Below are positions 1 to 8,863 of a stretch of 64,000 bases of DNA, one piece after another. The position numbers were made by a program, and so were the translations under genes. Numbering within the stretch: position 1 is the stretch's first letter; every line of letters begins with the position of its first letter. The stretch lies in the NCBI GenBank assembly GCA_947504035.1, contig CANNGA010000003.1:186001-250000 (forward strand). The letters are read 5' to 3'. The notes beneath the pieces were generated by a model. It saw only the letters and a list, made by a program, of their open reading frames with translations. It did not search any database and was not told where the DNA came from. The stretch comes from an uncultured Flavobacteriaceae bacterium. Its GTDB lineage: Bacteria > Bacteroidota > Bacteroidia > Flavobacteriales > Flavobacteriaceae.

Positions 1-1
1 T

Positions 2-862
2 GCTTTAATGACCGCTTTTTACAGAGAAACGATCAAAAAGAGACGAAGAAACGCTTCTCTTTCTGAAGCTGTTGTTAAAATACATAAGCAGCCTTATAGT
101 AATCTTCGTAAAGACCATATAGAACTCATAAAATCCAGAAAAAATACAGATTACACAAAATTAGACACACTAGCTCTAAAATTACAAGGAGGTCCTTTTA
201 GTAATCTTTACACCGATTTGGTTAAATACCCTGAGTTCATTTTTAGTAACGAGCATATTGATTTTTATGATTTTAATTTCGAAAATTCAACCACCACAAA
301 TAAAAATTTAGTTTACGTTGTTAATTTTAAACAAAAGCCAAATATAAACTACCCGATGTACTACGGTAAGTTATATATTGATGCCAAAACATTGGCTTTA
401 ACCAGTGCAGAATACCGTCTAAATGTTGAAAACAAAGAACTGTCTAGCAAGATGTTTGTCAATAAAAAGCCAAGACAGGTAGAAGTATACCCTACTAATG
501 CCAGCTATAACGTAAAATACAGAACTCAAAATGGTAGGTGGCACTATGCCTACAGTAATATCAGCCTTACTTTTAAAGTAAATTGGGAAGGGAAATTATT
601 TAATAGCACCTATACTTTAAATAGTGAAATGGCAATTACCGATTGGAAAATACCACAAGCAAAACTTGTGAAAGCGAGAAAGAAAATGCTTAGACCTACC
701 TCCATACTTACAGAACAAACATCTGGGTTTACAGATCCTGAGTTCTGGGGGGCTTATAATATTATAGAACCTGAAAAGTCTATAGAAAATGCAATCAAAA
801 AAATAAACAAACAAATTAATAAGAAAAGAGAAAAACTTAAAGCCGACCCTAAAAGTTCTTAG
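2..862 (+). CDS. C-terminal part of a carboxypeptidase-regulatory-like / DUF5686-type outer-membrane-associated protein (5' end outside window)
   Basis: The reading frame is open to the first base of the window, so the Met at base 8 is probably internal and the gene starts upstream. The visible 286 residues begin with a segment containing TAFYRE followed by SLSEAVV, which I recognise from Bacteroidetes proteins that carry an N-terminal carboxypeptidase-like regulatory domain and a conserved FYRE...EAVV region before a beta-rich body. The C-terminus is lysine-rich and has no membrane anchor or T9SS domain. No catalytic motif is visible and no function can be assigned. A clear rho-independent terminator follows the stop. 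The family label is from memory of similar proteins; confidence in coding is high, in family moderate. Confidence 0.7.
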   Translation, partial: ALMTAFYRETIKKRRRNASLSEAVVKIHKQPYSNLRKDHIELIKSRKNTDYTKLDTLALKLQGGPFSNLYTDLVKYPEFIFSNEHIDFYDFNFENSTTTNKNLVYVVNFKQKPNINYPMYYGKLYIDAKTLALTSAEYRLNVENKELSSKMFVNKKPRQVEVYPTNASYNVKYRTQNGRWHYAYSNISLTFKVNWEGKLFNSTYTLNSEMAITDWKIPQAKLVKARKKMLRPTSILTEQTSGFTDPEFWGAYNIIEPEKSIENAIKKINKQINKKREKLKADPKSS

Positions 863-880
863 CAACCAACCTCATACTTA

Positions 881-918
881 AAGCCGATAAGCACTATTTT
901 GTTTATCGGCTTTTTTTA
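881..918 (+). terminator. Rho-independent terminator of the preceding gene
   Basis: An 11-bp perfect stem (bases 881-891 with 904-914, core AAGCCGATAA) encloses a 12-nt loop and is followed by a T run. It begins 18 bases after the stop codon at 862. Confidence 0.85.
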
Positions 919-1212
919 TAAGGTAACTTCGTTCTGTAAACTTTAACCCCCTCATATTACTTCTTATTAGTGCTTTATACATCTAGCTGCTTTTTTAGTG
1001 GAGTAGTTGGCGAGTCCTCCTTAAAAACACCATTTTACCTCTCTTCTAGTCGGCATTAAAACCTCAAATTTTATTTAGAGTTATTATCCGCCTTACTCCT
1101 GTTACTACTCAAACACTACGAAACCATTAAATCATACGACCTACTTTTGATTAAAACGTTAAACTAGAGGCCTATTTGTAATCAGAACATTAGGTCTACG
1201 ACATAGTTATCT
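919..1212. other. Gene-free intergenic region upstream of GH26
   Basis: After the terminator I see no ORF, tRNA or strong hairpin. A loose Bacteroidetes-like promoter may lie in the last 70 bases (TTTG near 1147, degenerate -7 box ending TTTG near 1178), but it has at least two mismatches to TAnnTTTG. Confidence 0.4.
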
Positions 1213-2364
1213 ATGAAAACATTTAATTGGATTGTATTAGCCTCAATTTTTATTTTATACAATTGTTCTAATGAAGAGGATCTGTTTGATGCGAATGCGA
1301 CAAGAGTACCCTTAGAAGTAACAACACCCGCTAACTTTGCAGATCGCAATTTAAATCAAGAAGCCAGAGCTTTACATAACCGATTGATTGCTTCAACGCA
1401 AAGAGGTATTGCTTTTGGACAGCAGCAACCTTTTGGAACAGGTAATAACTTTCCAGTCCCTAACGCTTTAGAAAACGATTTTTTAGACGTTACAGGAGAC
1501 CATCCTGCAATTGCTGGATTTGATCTTGAACTTATAAGTCTTCGATCGCGAGTTGATGCCGTTAATGGAAACCTCGATGGTTTTATAGAAAACTTTGTTA
1601 CTGATGTTGTAGCGGCACACGAAAATGGGAGTATTATTACCATAAGTTGGCATGTGGTTAACCCTAACCGTTCTGGTAATGGTGGTAATGGCGATGACAG
1701 TTTTAATAATGTTGTGCCTAGAATGCTTGAGGGTGGTGATTTACGAGATACGTATTTAGAAATTTTAGCTAGAGCGGCTCGGCTTTTTAATAGTTTAATA
1801 GATACTGAGGGCAACGCCATTCCAGTACTCTTTAGACCTTGGCATGAAATGAATGGTGATTTCTTTTTTTGGGGAGAGGGCTTTAGAACAACAGAAGACT
1901 ACATACAACTTTGGCGAGACACTGTTCGCATACTCTCTAACGATTTTAACGTTCACAACTTACTCTACGTATATGCCCCAAATTGGGTGTCTGATCGCTC
2001 TGAATACATGAGAAACTATCCTGGAGATGCCTTTGTAGATATGCTAGGCATAGATGTCTACGATTTTAGAAATGGTAATTTTTTAAATAGTGCACTTAAC
2101 AACCTTAGTATCGTAGAAACCATTGCTACTGAAAAAAATATGCTCTTCGCACTTACGGAAACAGGCTTAGAAAATGTGGTTGAAAATGACTGGTGGACAC
2201 AAAACTTGTACCGTGCGATTAGAAGTAGTAATATCTCGTATGCCATGGTATGGCGCAATGATATGACTACTTTTTTCCATGCTCCTTTTGTGGGACACCC
2301 TTCTGCACCTGATTTTAGAGCATTTTTAGAAAATGAAACCGTGTTATTGAGTAGTGATCTTTAA
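1213..2364 (+). CDS. GH26 family endo-beta-1,4-mannanase, lipoprotein
   Basis: Predicted secreted beta-mannanase that would cleave internal beta-1,4-mannosidic bonds. The N-terminus is a lipoprotein signal ending YNC at about residue 18, so the enzyme is probably anchored in a membrane, plausibly surface-exposed. The GH26 signatures are both present: the acid/base glutamate in RPWHEMNG (E212) and the nucleophile glutamate in LTETGLE (E316), with conserved aromatic residues such as the FFFWGEG segment between them. Length (383 aa) is normal for a single-domain GH26; no carbohydrate-binding module is attached. It stands alone, with no SusCD neighbours, no mannosidase, and its own upstream gap, so it is not part of an evident PUL. 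Substrate (mannan vs other) is family-level inference. Confidence 0.9.
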   Translation: MKTFNWIVLASIFILYNCSNEEDLFDANATRVPLEVTTPANFADRNLNQEARALHNRLIASTQRGIAFGQQQPFGTGNNFPVPNALENDFLDVTGDHPAIAGFDLELISLRSRVDAVNGNLDGFIENFVTDVVAAHENGSIITISWHVVNPNRSGNGGNGDDSFNNVVPRMLEGGDLRDTYLEILARAARLFNSLIDTEGNAIPVLFRPWHEMNGDFFFWGEGFRTTEDYIQLWRDTVRILSNDFNVHNLLYVYAPNWVSDRSEYMRNYPGDAFVDMLGIDVYDFRNGNFLNSALNNLSIVETIATEKNMLFALTETGLENVVENDWWTQNLYRAIRSSNISYAMVWRNDMTTFFHAPFVGHPSAPDFRAFLENETVLLSSDL

Positions 2365-2405
2365 ACGTTAAATTTTGAATTGTATACGAAATCGTCACTA
2401 ATTGT

Positions 2406-3425
2406 TTACGGTTCATCGCACCCCATTTCTTTCATAGAACTAAATAATTTTGAGAAATCTTCGACATATTTATACCCTTCATAGGTGTTTATATATTTAT
2501 TTGCAGCATTCCACCAACCAAAAGTCATAATTTGAACTTTTGCATGTTCTCTCCAATTTTGAGAATTTTTCATATATCGATAGTCTTCCCATACCTTCTC
2601 AGGCGAACCATTTTTTTCAGCTTGTTTAGATGTGAATCTTTCCCAAGTCTCTAGAAGCTCATCATCGGTCCCTTGTAATGCATTAGAATAGGCCTTTAAT
2701 AAATCATCTGTTTTCCAAAATCCATCAAGTACTTTAAAATCTAGAGTTGAATAGGCATCATAGCAAATTGAGTACATTTTATAACTTTCGTTTAAATAAA
2801 CAATTATATTTTGTTTATGTTCTTGCCATTTACTCTCTTTTGGCAATTTAAGTTTTTGAATGTCATTCATTTTCTTCAAATATTCGGTTGTGAGATCATT
2901 TTTATTTAAATCTTCAATATCTGAAATTTTATAAACCGATGGTGAATTTGAAAGGTAAAAATACTGTCCGTAAATAATTTTATAACAATTATCTATTTCG
3001 GTTTTAGTATATCTTTTAGTATCATAACGACCAAGATAAGAACACAATTCATCAACCCATTCATATGTGACCTCACTTAAAGTATCTGATAGAAAACCAC
3101 TAAAAACATAAACAGTATCCTTACTAAATCTAACCCCTAACCATTCTCCTTCGATGCTTTTTCCATCATCTACTATAGTTTCAAAAGCAGCAGTATGTTC
3201 AATTATCTCTAGTTTCTTTCCATATTCAAACTTACCCATAATTGCTTTTTGGGGATCTTTTCTATAATTTAAACCAGATCGAGCAATCACATATTTAGTT
3301 TCAACATTTAGTTCAACATCTTTTTTATGTTTTGTTTCAACTCTATGCTCTTCAGATACTTGCTTTTTAGGATCTGTTTTACAACCGATTACAACTAAGA
3401 TTATAAAAAACATTATTTTCCTCAT
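2406..3425 (-). CDS. SH3-domain-containing lipoprotein, function unknown
   Basis: A 339-residue lipoprotein with lipobox ending IGC at about residue 15. I start at the ATG at 3425 (MRKIMFF) because the signal peptide follows directly; an upstream in-frame GTG would add only MVS. Residues about 45-115 look like a bacterial SH3 (SH3b) fold, with the pattern LNYRKDP...GKFEYGKKLEI...GEWLGVRF typical of these wall- or peptide-binding domains. The remaining about 220 residues are charged, mostly helical in appearance and not recognised. It lies convergent to GH26 and upstream of nothing obvious; no operon partner is visible. Lower G/C and less biased codons than the adjacent rimO suggest an accessory gene. 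Confidence 0.75.
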   Translation of the reverse strand: MRKIMFFIILVVIGCKTDPKKQVSEEHRVETKHKKDVELNVETKYVIARSGLNYRKDPQKAIMGKFEYGKKLEIIEHTAAFETIVDDGKSIEGEWLGVRFSKDTVYVFSGFLSDTLSEVTYEWVDELCSYLGRYDTKRYTKTEIDNCYKIIYGQYFYLSNSPSVYKISDIEDLNKNDLTTEYLKKMNDIQKLKLPKESKWQEHKQNIIVYLNESYKMYSICYDAYSTLDFKVLDGFWKTDDLLKAYSNALQGTDDELLETWERFTSKQAEKNGSPEKVWEDYRYMKNSQNWREHAKVQIMTFGWWNAANKYINTYEGYKYVEDFSKLFSSMKEMGCDEP

Positions 3426-3522
3426 ACTTACCACTACAATTCATCTAGTCACTACTATTTCTCTTATGTAAAAAAACATGTTTGTTTTAAATAACCATAC
3501 ACCAAGCATTCCTTTTATCTCC

Positions 3523-4827
3523 CTAAGACACAACCTCGGCATACAGATCGAAATCCTCTGCTTCTGTTACCGTTACTGTTTCAAATGCACCCGTTTTCAA
3601 ATAGGTTGAAGTTGCATCTATCAACACTTCGTTATCCACATCTGGAGAATCGTATTCGGTGCGTCCTACAAAATAATTTCCCTCTTTACGGTCAATAACC
3701 ACTTTAAAGGTTTGTCCTATTTTTTGCTGATTCAGTTCCCAAGAAATTTGCGACTGTAGCTCCATAATTTGATTGGCTCTCTCTATTTTAACCGCTTCTG
3801 GAACATCATCCTCTAAGTTATAGGCATGCGTATTTTCTTCATGAGAATAGGTAAAACATCCTAAACGCTCAAAACGCATTGCCTTTACCCATTCCTTCAA
3901 AATTTGAAAATCAGCTTCAGTTTCCCCTGGATATCCTACAATAAGGGTCGTTCTTATGGTCATTTCTGGCACCTTAGCTCTAAAAGTCTCTATAAGCTTA
4001 GTCGTTTTAGCTTGTGTGGTACCACGGCGCATACTTTTTAAAATAGCATCAGAAATATGTTGTAAAGGAATGTCTAAATAATTACAAACCTTAGGTTCGC
4101 GCAACATGACATCCAACACATCTACAGGAAAACCTGTAGGGAATGCATAATGCAAACGAATCCATTCTATACCTTCTACTTTTACTAAAGCCTCTAACAG
4201 CTCTGCCAAATTACGTTTCTTATACAGGTCTAATCCGTAGTAAGTTAAATCTTGAGCTATTAATATAAGCTCTTTGACGCCACTAGCGGCTAACTTTTCG
4301 GCTTCTATAACCAAATCTTCTATGGGTGTCGATCTGTGTTTGCCACGCATTAATGGTATGGCACAAAAACTACAAGGACGGTCACAGCCTTCTGCTATTT
4401 TTAAATACGCGTAATTCTTGGGTGTCGTCGTTAAACGTTCGCCTATAAGCTCATGTTTATAATCGGCCCCCAAAGCTTTTAACAAACCTGGTAACTCGGT
4501 AGTGCCAAAATACTGATCTACATTTGGAATTTCTTTTTGTAAATCGGGCTTATAACGTTCACTTAAACATCCTGTTACAAAAACCTTATCGACTTCTCCT
4601 GCCTCCTTCTTTTGCATAAACTCTAAAATTGTGTTTACACTCTCTTCTTTCGCATTATTTATAAAACCACAGGTATTAATCACGACTACATTACCTTCTT
4701 CTTCGTGTACTACATCCTTACCATTAGCCTTAAGTTGCCCCATGAGCACTTCGCTATCATAAACATTTTTGCTACATCCTAAGGTAACAACGTTAATTCT
4801 ATTTTTTTTGAGTGATTTTGTACGCAT
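3523..4827 (-). CDS. rimO: Ribosomal protein S12 methylthiotransferase RimO
   Basis: Radical-SAM enzyme that methylthiolates the conserved aspartate of ribosomal protein S12. The N-terminal UPF0004/MTTase domain shows the three cluster cysteines in TLGCSKN, NTCGF and VTGCLSER. The radical-SAM motif CxxxCxxC appears as CDRPCSFC, followed by IPLMRGKHRS, which is characteristic of RimO and distinguishes it from MiaB. A TRAM domain occupies the C-terminal about 65 residues. Length (434 aa) is normal. It lies downstream of ftsY on the same strand, separated by a small membrane-protein gene and a decayed ORF; this order is common in Flavobacteriaceae. Confidence 0.97.
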   Translation of the reverse strand: MRTKSLKKNRINVVTLGCSKNVYDSEVLMGQLKANGKDVVHEEEGNVVVINTCGFINNAKEESVNTILEFMQKKEAGEVDKVFVTGCLSERYKPDLQKEIPNVDQYFGTTELPGLLKALGADYKHELIGERLTTTPKNYAYLKIAEGCDRPCSFCAIPLMRGKHRSTPIEDLVIEAEKLAASGVKELILIAQDLTYYGLDLYKKRNLAELLEALVKVEGIEWIRLHYAFPTGFPVDVLDVMLREPKVCNYLDIPLQHISDAILKSMRRGTTQAKTTKLIETFRAKVPEMTIRTTLIVGYPGETEADFQILKEWVKAMRFERLGCFTYSHEENTHAYNLEDDVPEAVKIERANQIMELQSQISWELNQQKIGQTFKVVIDRKEGNYFVGRTEYDSPDVDNEVLIDATSTYLKTGAFETVTVTEAEDFDLYAEVVS

Positions 4828-4911
4828 AGTCTTTATAAATCGATGGGCAAAGATACAACTAAATTAAACTCTTTTTATATTTAAAAGGCCTAAATTAAAC
4901 GCCTTAGCATT

Positions 4912-5340
4912 ATGAAACCTAAATGCCTATAGCTAGTAAAAATGTTATTAGCCTGTCTTAACTGTAATACTGTCAGTGGTATTGCTAACGCCACTGTTGT
5001 ACTAGAATTAGAAAATAATCCCGTTTTGAACGTACAGCCCGAATTTACAGAAGTTGATACTGTTAAAGTACCTATTTACTTTCTCGAACCTCATTTATAG
5101 GTTTGATAAGCTATTAATTCTAAATGTCCTCATGACTTATATAGTGTTTGGGGCAAAAGCGATTAAAAATAAAATACCGCAACTCTTAAAAATCTTGCTA
5201 CAGCACATATGGAAAAAGCCACTAAAAGTGAGGTGCTTACAAGATCTAATTTTAACATTACACTGTGGGAGAAAATTAATGTTCTAATGAACGCATACAT
5301 CTGTTTTAGCTTTCTAGACATAAGGCTTGTAATGCTTTAG
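4912..5340 (+). pseudogene. Possible decayed secreted-protein gene (one frame, several in-frame stops)
   Basis: One frame starting at ATG 4912 reads as a short signal-peptide-like stretch (MKPKCL, stop, LVKMLLACLNC), then a protein-like 52-residue open segment (4942-5100, ending FLEPHL), then further stops, then another protein-like open run from about 5180 (segment containing LATAHMEKATKSEVLTRSNF) to the stop at 5338-5340. All protein-like pieces are in the same frame, and five or more stops interrupt them, as in a gene decayed by point mutation. It could also be chance in AT-rich DNA. The different-frame 77-aa ORF at 5054-5287 has poor composition and I do not accept it. Function unknown. 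Confidence 0.3.
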
Positions 5341-5658
5341 AAGGGCTACAAAATGATCCTCAAATAAGACATGAGCACAGCATAACACAAGAAAAACGCA
5401 TACTAAAAATAGGTTATACCTCATTTGCTTGTAGTGCACGTATGTTATAATAGCAATACCACTACATACTGCTGCTGTAACCATATCGTAAAACGCGATA
5501 TGGTAGTATAAAAAATCTGGAATTAGTGGTTTTTTTTTAAACACAAAAAAATATGTCGCGCTTTTTATAAGGTGACAAACAGCAACAAAACTGCTGTACA
5601 CCAAACTCAATCGTAATAGTAATTTAAGACGGGATTGCGTTAAAAAGCGGCAGTGCAC
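5314..5658 (-). CDS. Small integral membrane protein, translationally coupled to ftsY
   Basis: A 114-residue hydrophobic protein with about three predicted transmembrane segments (near residues 13-35, 55-72 and 80-98) separated by short basic loops. I do not recognise a family. The start is GTG at 5658, sharing one base with the ftsY stop codon (TAGTG), a typical arrangement for coupled translation, so it is probably read from the ftsY mRNA. Its function cannot be inferred beyond being a membrane protein. The alternative, that it is a chance ORF in an AT-rich antisense stretch, is less likely given the exact overlap and the membrane-protein-like composition. Confidence 0.6.
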   Translation of the reverse strand: MHCRFLTQSRLKLLLRLSLVYSSFVAVCHLIKSATYFFVFKKKPLIPDFLYYHIAFYDMVTAAVCSGIAIITYVHYKQMRYNLFLVCVFLVLCCAHVLFEDHFVALLKHYKPYV

Positions 5659-6611
5659 TACTTGAAGAAGGAGTCTACAAATTCGTATTTATTGAACACT
5701 TGTAAATCGTCGATACCTTCACCAACACCAATATATTTTACAGGAATTTGAAACTGATCTGAAATACCAATCACTACACCACCTTTAGCGGTACCGTCTA
5801 ATTTTGTAACTGCTAAAGAGGTCACTTCTGTCGCCGCTGTAAACTGTTTGGCTTGTTCGAAGGCATTTTGCCCTGTAGAACCATCCAATACCAATAACAC
5901 ATCATGAGGAGCATCACCAACAACTTTTTGCATGACACGTTTTACTTTAGTAAGTTCATTCATTAAATTGACCTTATTATGTAAACGACCTGCAGTATCT
6001 ATAATAACCACATCGGCATCTTGTGTAACAGCACTGTTTAGTGTGTCGAATGCCACAGAAGCTGGGTCACTTCCCATAGATTGTTTTACAATAGGCACAT
6101 CCACACGGTCTGCCCATACTTGCAATTGGTCTATCGCAGCAGCTCTAAACGTATCTGCTGCACCTAAAACTACCTTAAGCCCTTGCTTTTTAAATTGACT
6201 GGCTAGCTTGCCTATAGTTGTGGTCTTCCCTACACCATTTACGCCTACGACCATAATCACATAAGGCTTTTTAGTTCTAGGTATGGTAAAATCGGTATCT
6301 TCTCCAGAATTAATTTCTGAAAGCAAACCCGCTATTTCTTCACGTAATATTTTGTTAAGTTCATCAGTACCTAAATACTTATCCTTTGCAACACGTGCTT
6401 CTATACGCTCTATAATTTTAAGCGTGGTATTTACGCCTACATCACTAGAGACTAAAACCTCTTCTAAGTTATCTAAAACTTCATCATCTACTTTAGATTT
6501 ACCCGCAACAGCTTTACTTAGCTTACCAAAAAAGCTAGACTTAGATTTCTCTAACCCTTTATCTAATGTTTCTTTTTTTTCTGAAGAAAATATTTTTTTA
6601 AAAAAGCTCAT
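5658..6611 (-). CDS. ftsY: Signal recognition particle receptor FtsY
   Basis: SRP-receptor GTPase that docks ribosome-SRP complexes at the inner membrane for co-translational insertion. The 317-residue protein has the short Bacteroidetes form: a basic N-terminal region, the four-helix N domain (about residues 20-105), then the G domain with GVNGVGKTTTIGKLA (G1, about 122-136), DTFRAAAIDQL, DTAGRLHNK (G3) and TKLDGTAKGG (G4). It lacks the long acidic A domain of Escherichia coli FtsY, which is normal for this phylum. It sits downstream of rpmB-rpmG-DUF4295, with a terminator in between, and is coupled to the small membrane-protein gene after it. Confidence 0.97.
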   Translation of the reverse strand: MSFFKKIFSSEKKETLDKGLEKSKSSFFGKLSKAVAGKSKVDDEVLDNLEEVLVSSDVGVNTTLKIIERIEARVAKDKYLGTDELNKILREEIAGLLSEINSGEDTDFTIPRTKKPYVIMVVGVNGVGKTTTIGKLASQFKKQGLKVVLGAADTFRAAAIDQLQVWADRVDVPIVKQSMGSDPASVAFDTLNSAVTQDADVVIIDTAGRLHNKVNLMNELTKVKRVMQKVVGDAPHDVLLVLDGSTGQNAFEQAKQFTAATEVTSLAVTKLDGTAKGGVVIGISDQFQIPVKYIGVGEGIDDLQVFNKYEFVDSFFK

Positions 6612-6834
6612 TTGATGTCGTTTATATGTTAAATCGTATCGTATTTACGAGTTATTGTATTTTATTTTGATGGAAGCCTAATCCAACTTAAAACAGGCTT
6701 CTGTTCACATTAGGGGGTTAAGGCTTTCGATCTAGGCCCTACCTATTGATCTTCTGCCCAGATATCTAATAACAAATTTCTTGCCTGTATGTAAAACCTG
6801 AAACATTGTCATAGTCTATTAAAGTAGTAAATAT

Positions 6835-6868
6835 AAAAAAAGCTACTATCTTTAAAGACAGTAGCTTA
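6835..6868 (-). terminator. Terminator of the rpmB-rpmG-DUF4295 operon
   Basis: Read on the minus strand, a 9-bp outer stem (AAGCTACT / AGTAGCTT) with an inner TCTTTAAAGA palindrome is followed by seven T residues. It lies 23 bases past the DUF4295 stop, so ftsY probably has its own promoter. Confidence 0.85.
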
Positions 6869-6890
6869 AAATATTGTAAAAAATAAACGC

Positions 6891-7043
6891 TTATTTCTTC
6901 TTCAAGAAATCGTTTACTAATTCTGGACTCATTACGGATTCTACAAACATGTAAGCTCCTGTTTTTGGAGACTTAACCATCTTTATAGCTTTAGTTAACC
7001 TTTTAGAACCTGTTTGTAACGATGCTACTGATTTCTTTGCCAT
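6891..7043 (-). CDS. DUF4295 family small ribosome-operon protein
   Basis: A 50-residue basic protein beginning MAKKSVASLQ and ending in three lysines. The composition, the MAKKS start and the position directly after rpmG match the DUF4295 family, which in Flavobacteriia is found almost always next to L28 and L33. The molecular role is not established; its size, basicity and strict gene neighbourhood suggest a ribosome-associated protein. Start at ATG 7043, 40 bases after the rpmG stop. It is too short for many ORF callers but its family match is clear. Confidence 0.9.
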   Translation of the reverse strand: MAKKSVASLQTGSKRLTKAIKMVKSPKTGAYMFVESVMSPELVNDFLKKK

Positions 7044-7083
7044 GGCTTTATACTTTTTGGTTTTACAAAAAAATGTAAAACAA

Positions 7084-7266
7084 TTACTTAATCTCTTTAT
7101 GAACCGTCATTTTCTTAAGAATTGGATTAAATTTCTTTAACTCCATTCTATCTGGCGTGTTCTTTTTGTTCTTTGTAGTAATGTATCTTGAAGTTCCTGG
7201 TTGACCAGTTCCTTTATGCTCAGTACATTCTAATATTACCTGTATTCTATTGCCTTTCTTTGCCAT
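7084..7266 (-). CDS. rpmG: 50S ribosomal protein L33
   Basis: Component of the large ribosomal subunit near the E site. The 60-residue sequence shows the L33 signature [13 protein letters not shown]...[19 protein letters not shown] and the usual basic C-terminus. It contains a single cysteine, so it is the zinc-free (C-minus) form. It lies 24 bases downstream of rpmB and upstream of DUF4295 in one operon. Confidence 0.97.
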   Translation of the reverse strand: MAKKGNRIQVILECTEHKGTGQPGTSRYITTKNKKNTPDRMELKKFNPILKKMTVHKEIK

Positions 7267-7290
7267 TTTGTGCTACTTAAACTATGACTA

Positions 7291-7527
7291 TTATTTTAAA
7301 AATCCTTTAGATTTAGCCTCTTTGATAGCGGCTGAAATCCCTATTTTATTGATAGTTTTTAAAGCAGAAGTAGACACTTTTAAAGTTACCCATTTGTCCT
7401 CTTCTGGAATGTAAAAACGTTTTTTTACTAAGTTCGCGTTAAATTTGCGCTTAGTTCTATTTAATGCATGAGACACGTTGTTTCCAACCATTGCCTTCTT
7501 TCCTGTAAGTTCACAAACTCTTGACAT
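7291..7527 (-). CDS. rpmB: 50S ribosomal protein L28
   Basis: Large-subunit ribosomal protein. The 78-residue protein starts [21 protein letters not shown] and continues with the L28 core [16 protein letters not shown] and [12 protein letters not shown]. Only one cysteine is present, so the zinc-binding version is not used here. First gene of the rpmB-rpmG-DUF4295 operon, with a good promoter 42 bases upstream of the ATG. Confidence 0.97.
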   Translation of the reverse strand: MSRVCELTGKKAMVGNNVSHALNRTKRKFNANLVKKRFYIPEEDKWVTLKVSTSALKTINKIGISAAIKEAKSKGFLK

Positions 7528-7568
7528 TATTCTTAACTTTAAATTTCTTGTTGCTTAAAAACGAGGTG

Positions 7569-7598
7569 CAAATATATTAAAAATTCGGATTATGACAA
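7569..7598 (-). promoter_or_regulatory. Bacteroidetes-type promoter of the rpmB operon
   Basis: On the minus strand TTG (7598-7596) is followed by a 19-nt spacer and a perfect TAnnTTTG box, TATATTTG (7576-7569). This matches the primary sigma factor promoter described for Bacteroidetes. The predicted start point is about 36 nt upstream of the rpmB ATG. Confidence 0.7.
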
Positions 7599-7609
7599 TT
7601 AAAAAAAGA

Positions 7610-8860
7610 TCATTTTTTTAAAATTTCTTTTTCTAGCATCTGTAGCGCCTTATTTACGGCCCTTTCTATAACGCGCTTTCGTTCAGATCCCAAGCTAAAT
7701 TTTTCTGAAATAACCCTGTCTTTAGAGGCGACTGCGATGTATACTGTTCCTAAATCTTCATCTGAATCGCCTTTTAATGGTCCTGCATTTCCTGTTGTAG
7801 CCACACCATAATCGGCATCTAAAACAACACGTACTTGTTTTGCCATAGCTTCTACAACTGGAGCACTTACCACAGAATGCGTATTGATAAGCGCTTCTGG
7901 CACTTCTAATACCTTCGTTTTAGAGGCTGTTGCATAAGTAACCACTCCGCCTTTAAAATAAGCAGAAGCGCCTGCATTTTTTGTAAATTGTGCTGCTAAA
8001 GCCCCTCCTGTACAACTTTCGGCTATCGCTAATGTTTGCGTTGCTTCTGTTAAACGCGTTGCAATAAGTGCTTCTAAAGAGGTGATTTCATCTTCAAAAC
8101 CAATAAAAACATCCTCTATAAGCGGTAGTAATTCTTCAAGTTGTTTTTCTACTGTTGCCTTTACCGTTTCTGCATTGTATCCTTTCGATGACAACCGTAA
8201 ACGTACACTTCCCAAATTGGGCAGATAGGCTAATTTTATAGCATCTGGCAATGCCGCTTCCCAAACGTCTATACGTGCTGCCAATGTACTCTCTCCAATA
8301 CCACTTGTCAATAAAGTTTTATGTAAGATATACGGACAGGTATATTTGGCTTTAAGTGCTGGAATAACCGCTGTATCGATAAGTTGTTTCATCTCAAAAG
8401 GGACACCTGGTAAGGCTATAAATGTTTTATCTCCCTTTTCTAATAACATGCCTGGTGCTGTTCCACTCGTATTCATTAACACCTTCGCCTTAGAAGGTAC
8501 TAAAGCCTGATCTTTATTAACTTGTAATAAGCTTTGGCGTGCATGTCGTTTCCAGATTGCCTCTATATTTTGTAATACTGCGGCATCTCTCACCAATGTA
8601 TCTTGAAAATATTCGGCTATTGTTGTTTTGGTAATATCATCTTTTGTTGGGCCTAAACCTCCTGTAATGATAATGATATCTGCACGACTTTCAGCATCTG
8701 AAAACGCTTGCAAAATATGTGTTTTATCATCTTGAATCGAAGTAATTTGGTAAACAGACACCCCTATAGCATTTAATGCCTTTGCTGTAAATGCAGAGTT
8801 TGTATCCACAACCTGCCCTATAAGAAGTTCGTCTCCTATAGTTATGATTTCTGCTCGCAT
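7610..8860 (-). CDS. cinA: CinA family protein (nicotinamide-nucleotide amidase / competence-damage protein)
   Basis: Two-domain CinA protein of 416 residues. The N-terminal MoCF-like domain (about 1-170) contains GDELLIGQVVDTNS and TGGLGPTKDD; in characterised homologues it hydrolyses ADP-ribose-type substrates. The C-terminal domain (about 255-410) contains AESCTGGALAAQ and TTGNAGP, the amidase signatures that deamidate nicotinamide mononucleotide in pyridine-nucleotide recycling. Length is normal for the fused form. It is separated from the Hpt gene by three bases and probably co-transcribed with it. Its activity here is inferred from the family. Confidence 0.95.
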   Translation of the reverse strand: MRAEIITIGDELLIGQVVDTNSAFTAKALNAIGVSVYQITSIQDDKTHILQAFSDAESRADIIIITGGLGPTKDDITKTTIAEYFQDTLVRDAAVLQNIEAIWKRHARQSLLQVNKDQALVPSKAKVLMNTSGTAPGMLLEKGDKTFIALPGVPFEMKQLIDTAVIPALKAKYTCPYILHKTLLTSGIGESTLAARIDVWEAALPDAIKLAYLPNLGSVRLRLSSKGYNAETVKATVEKQLEELLPLIEDVFIGFEDEITSLEALIATRLTEATQTLAIAESCTGGALAAQFTKNAGASAYFKGGVVTYATASKTKVLEVPEALINTHSVVSAPVVEAMAKQVRVVLDADYGVATTGNAGPLKGDSDEDLGTVYIAVASKDRVISEKFSLGSERKRVIERAVNKALQMLEKEILKK

Positions 8861-8863
8861 GGT

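Noticed and set aside
1213-2364. GH26 mannanase as part of a PUL
   Set aside because: No SusC/SusD, regulator or other CAZyme gene is adjacent on either side.
5054-5287. 77-residue plus-strand ORF
   Set aside because: In a different frame from the more protein-like decayed frame in the same place; composition not convincing.
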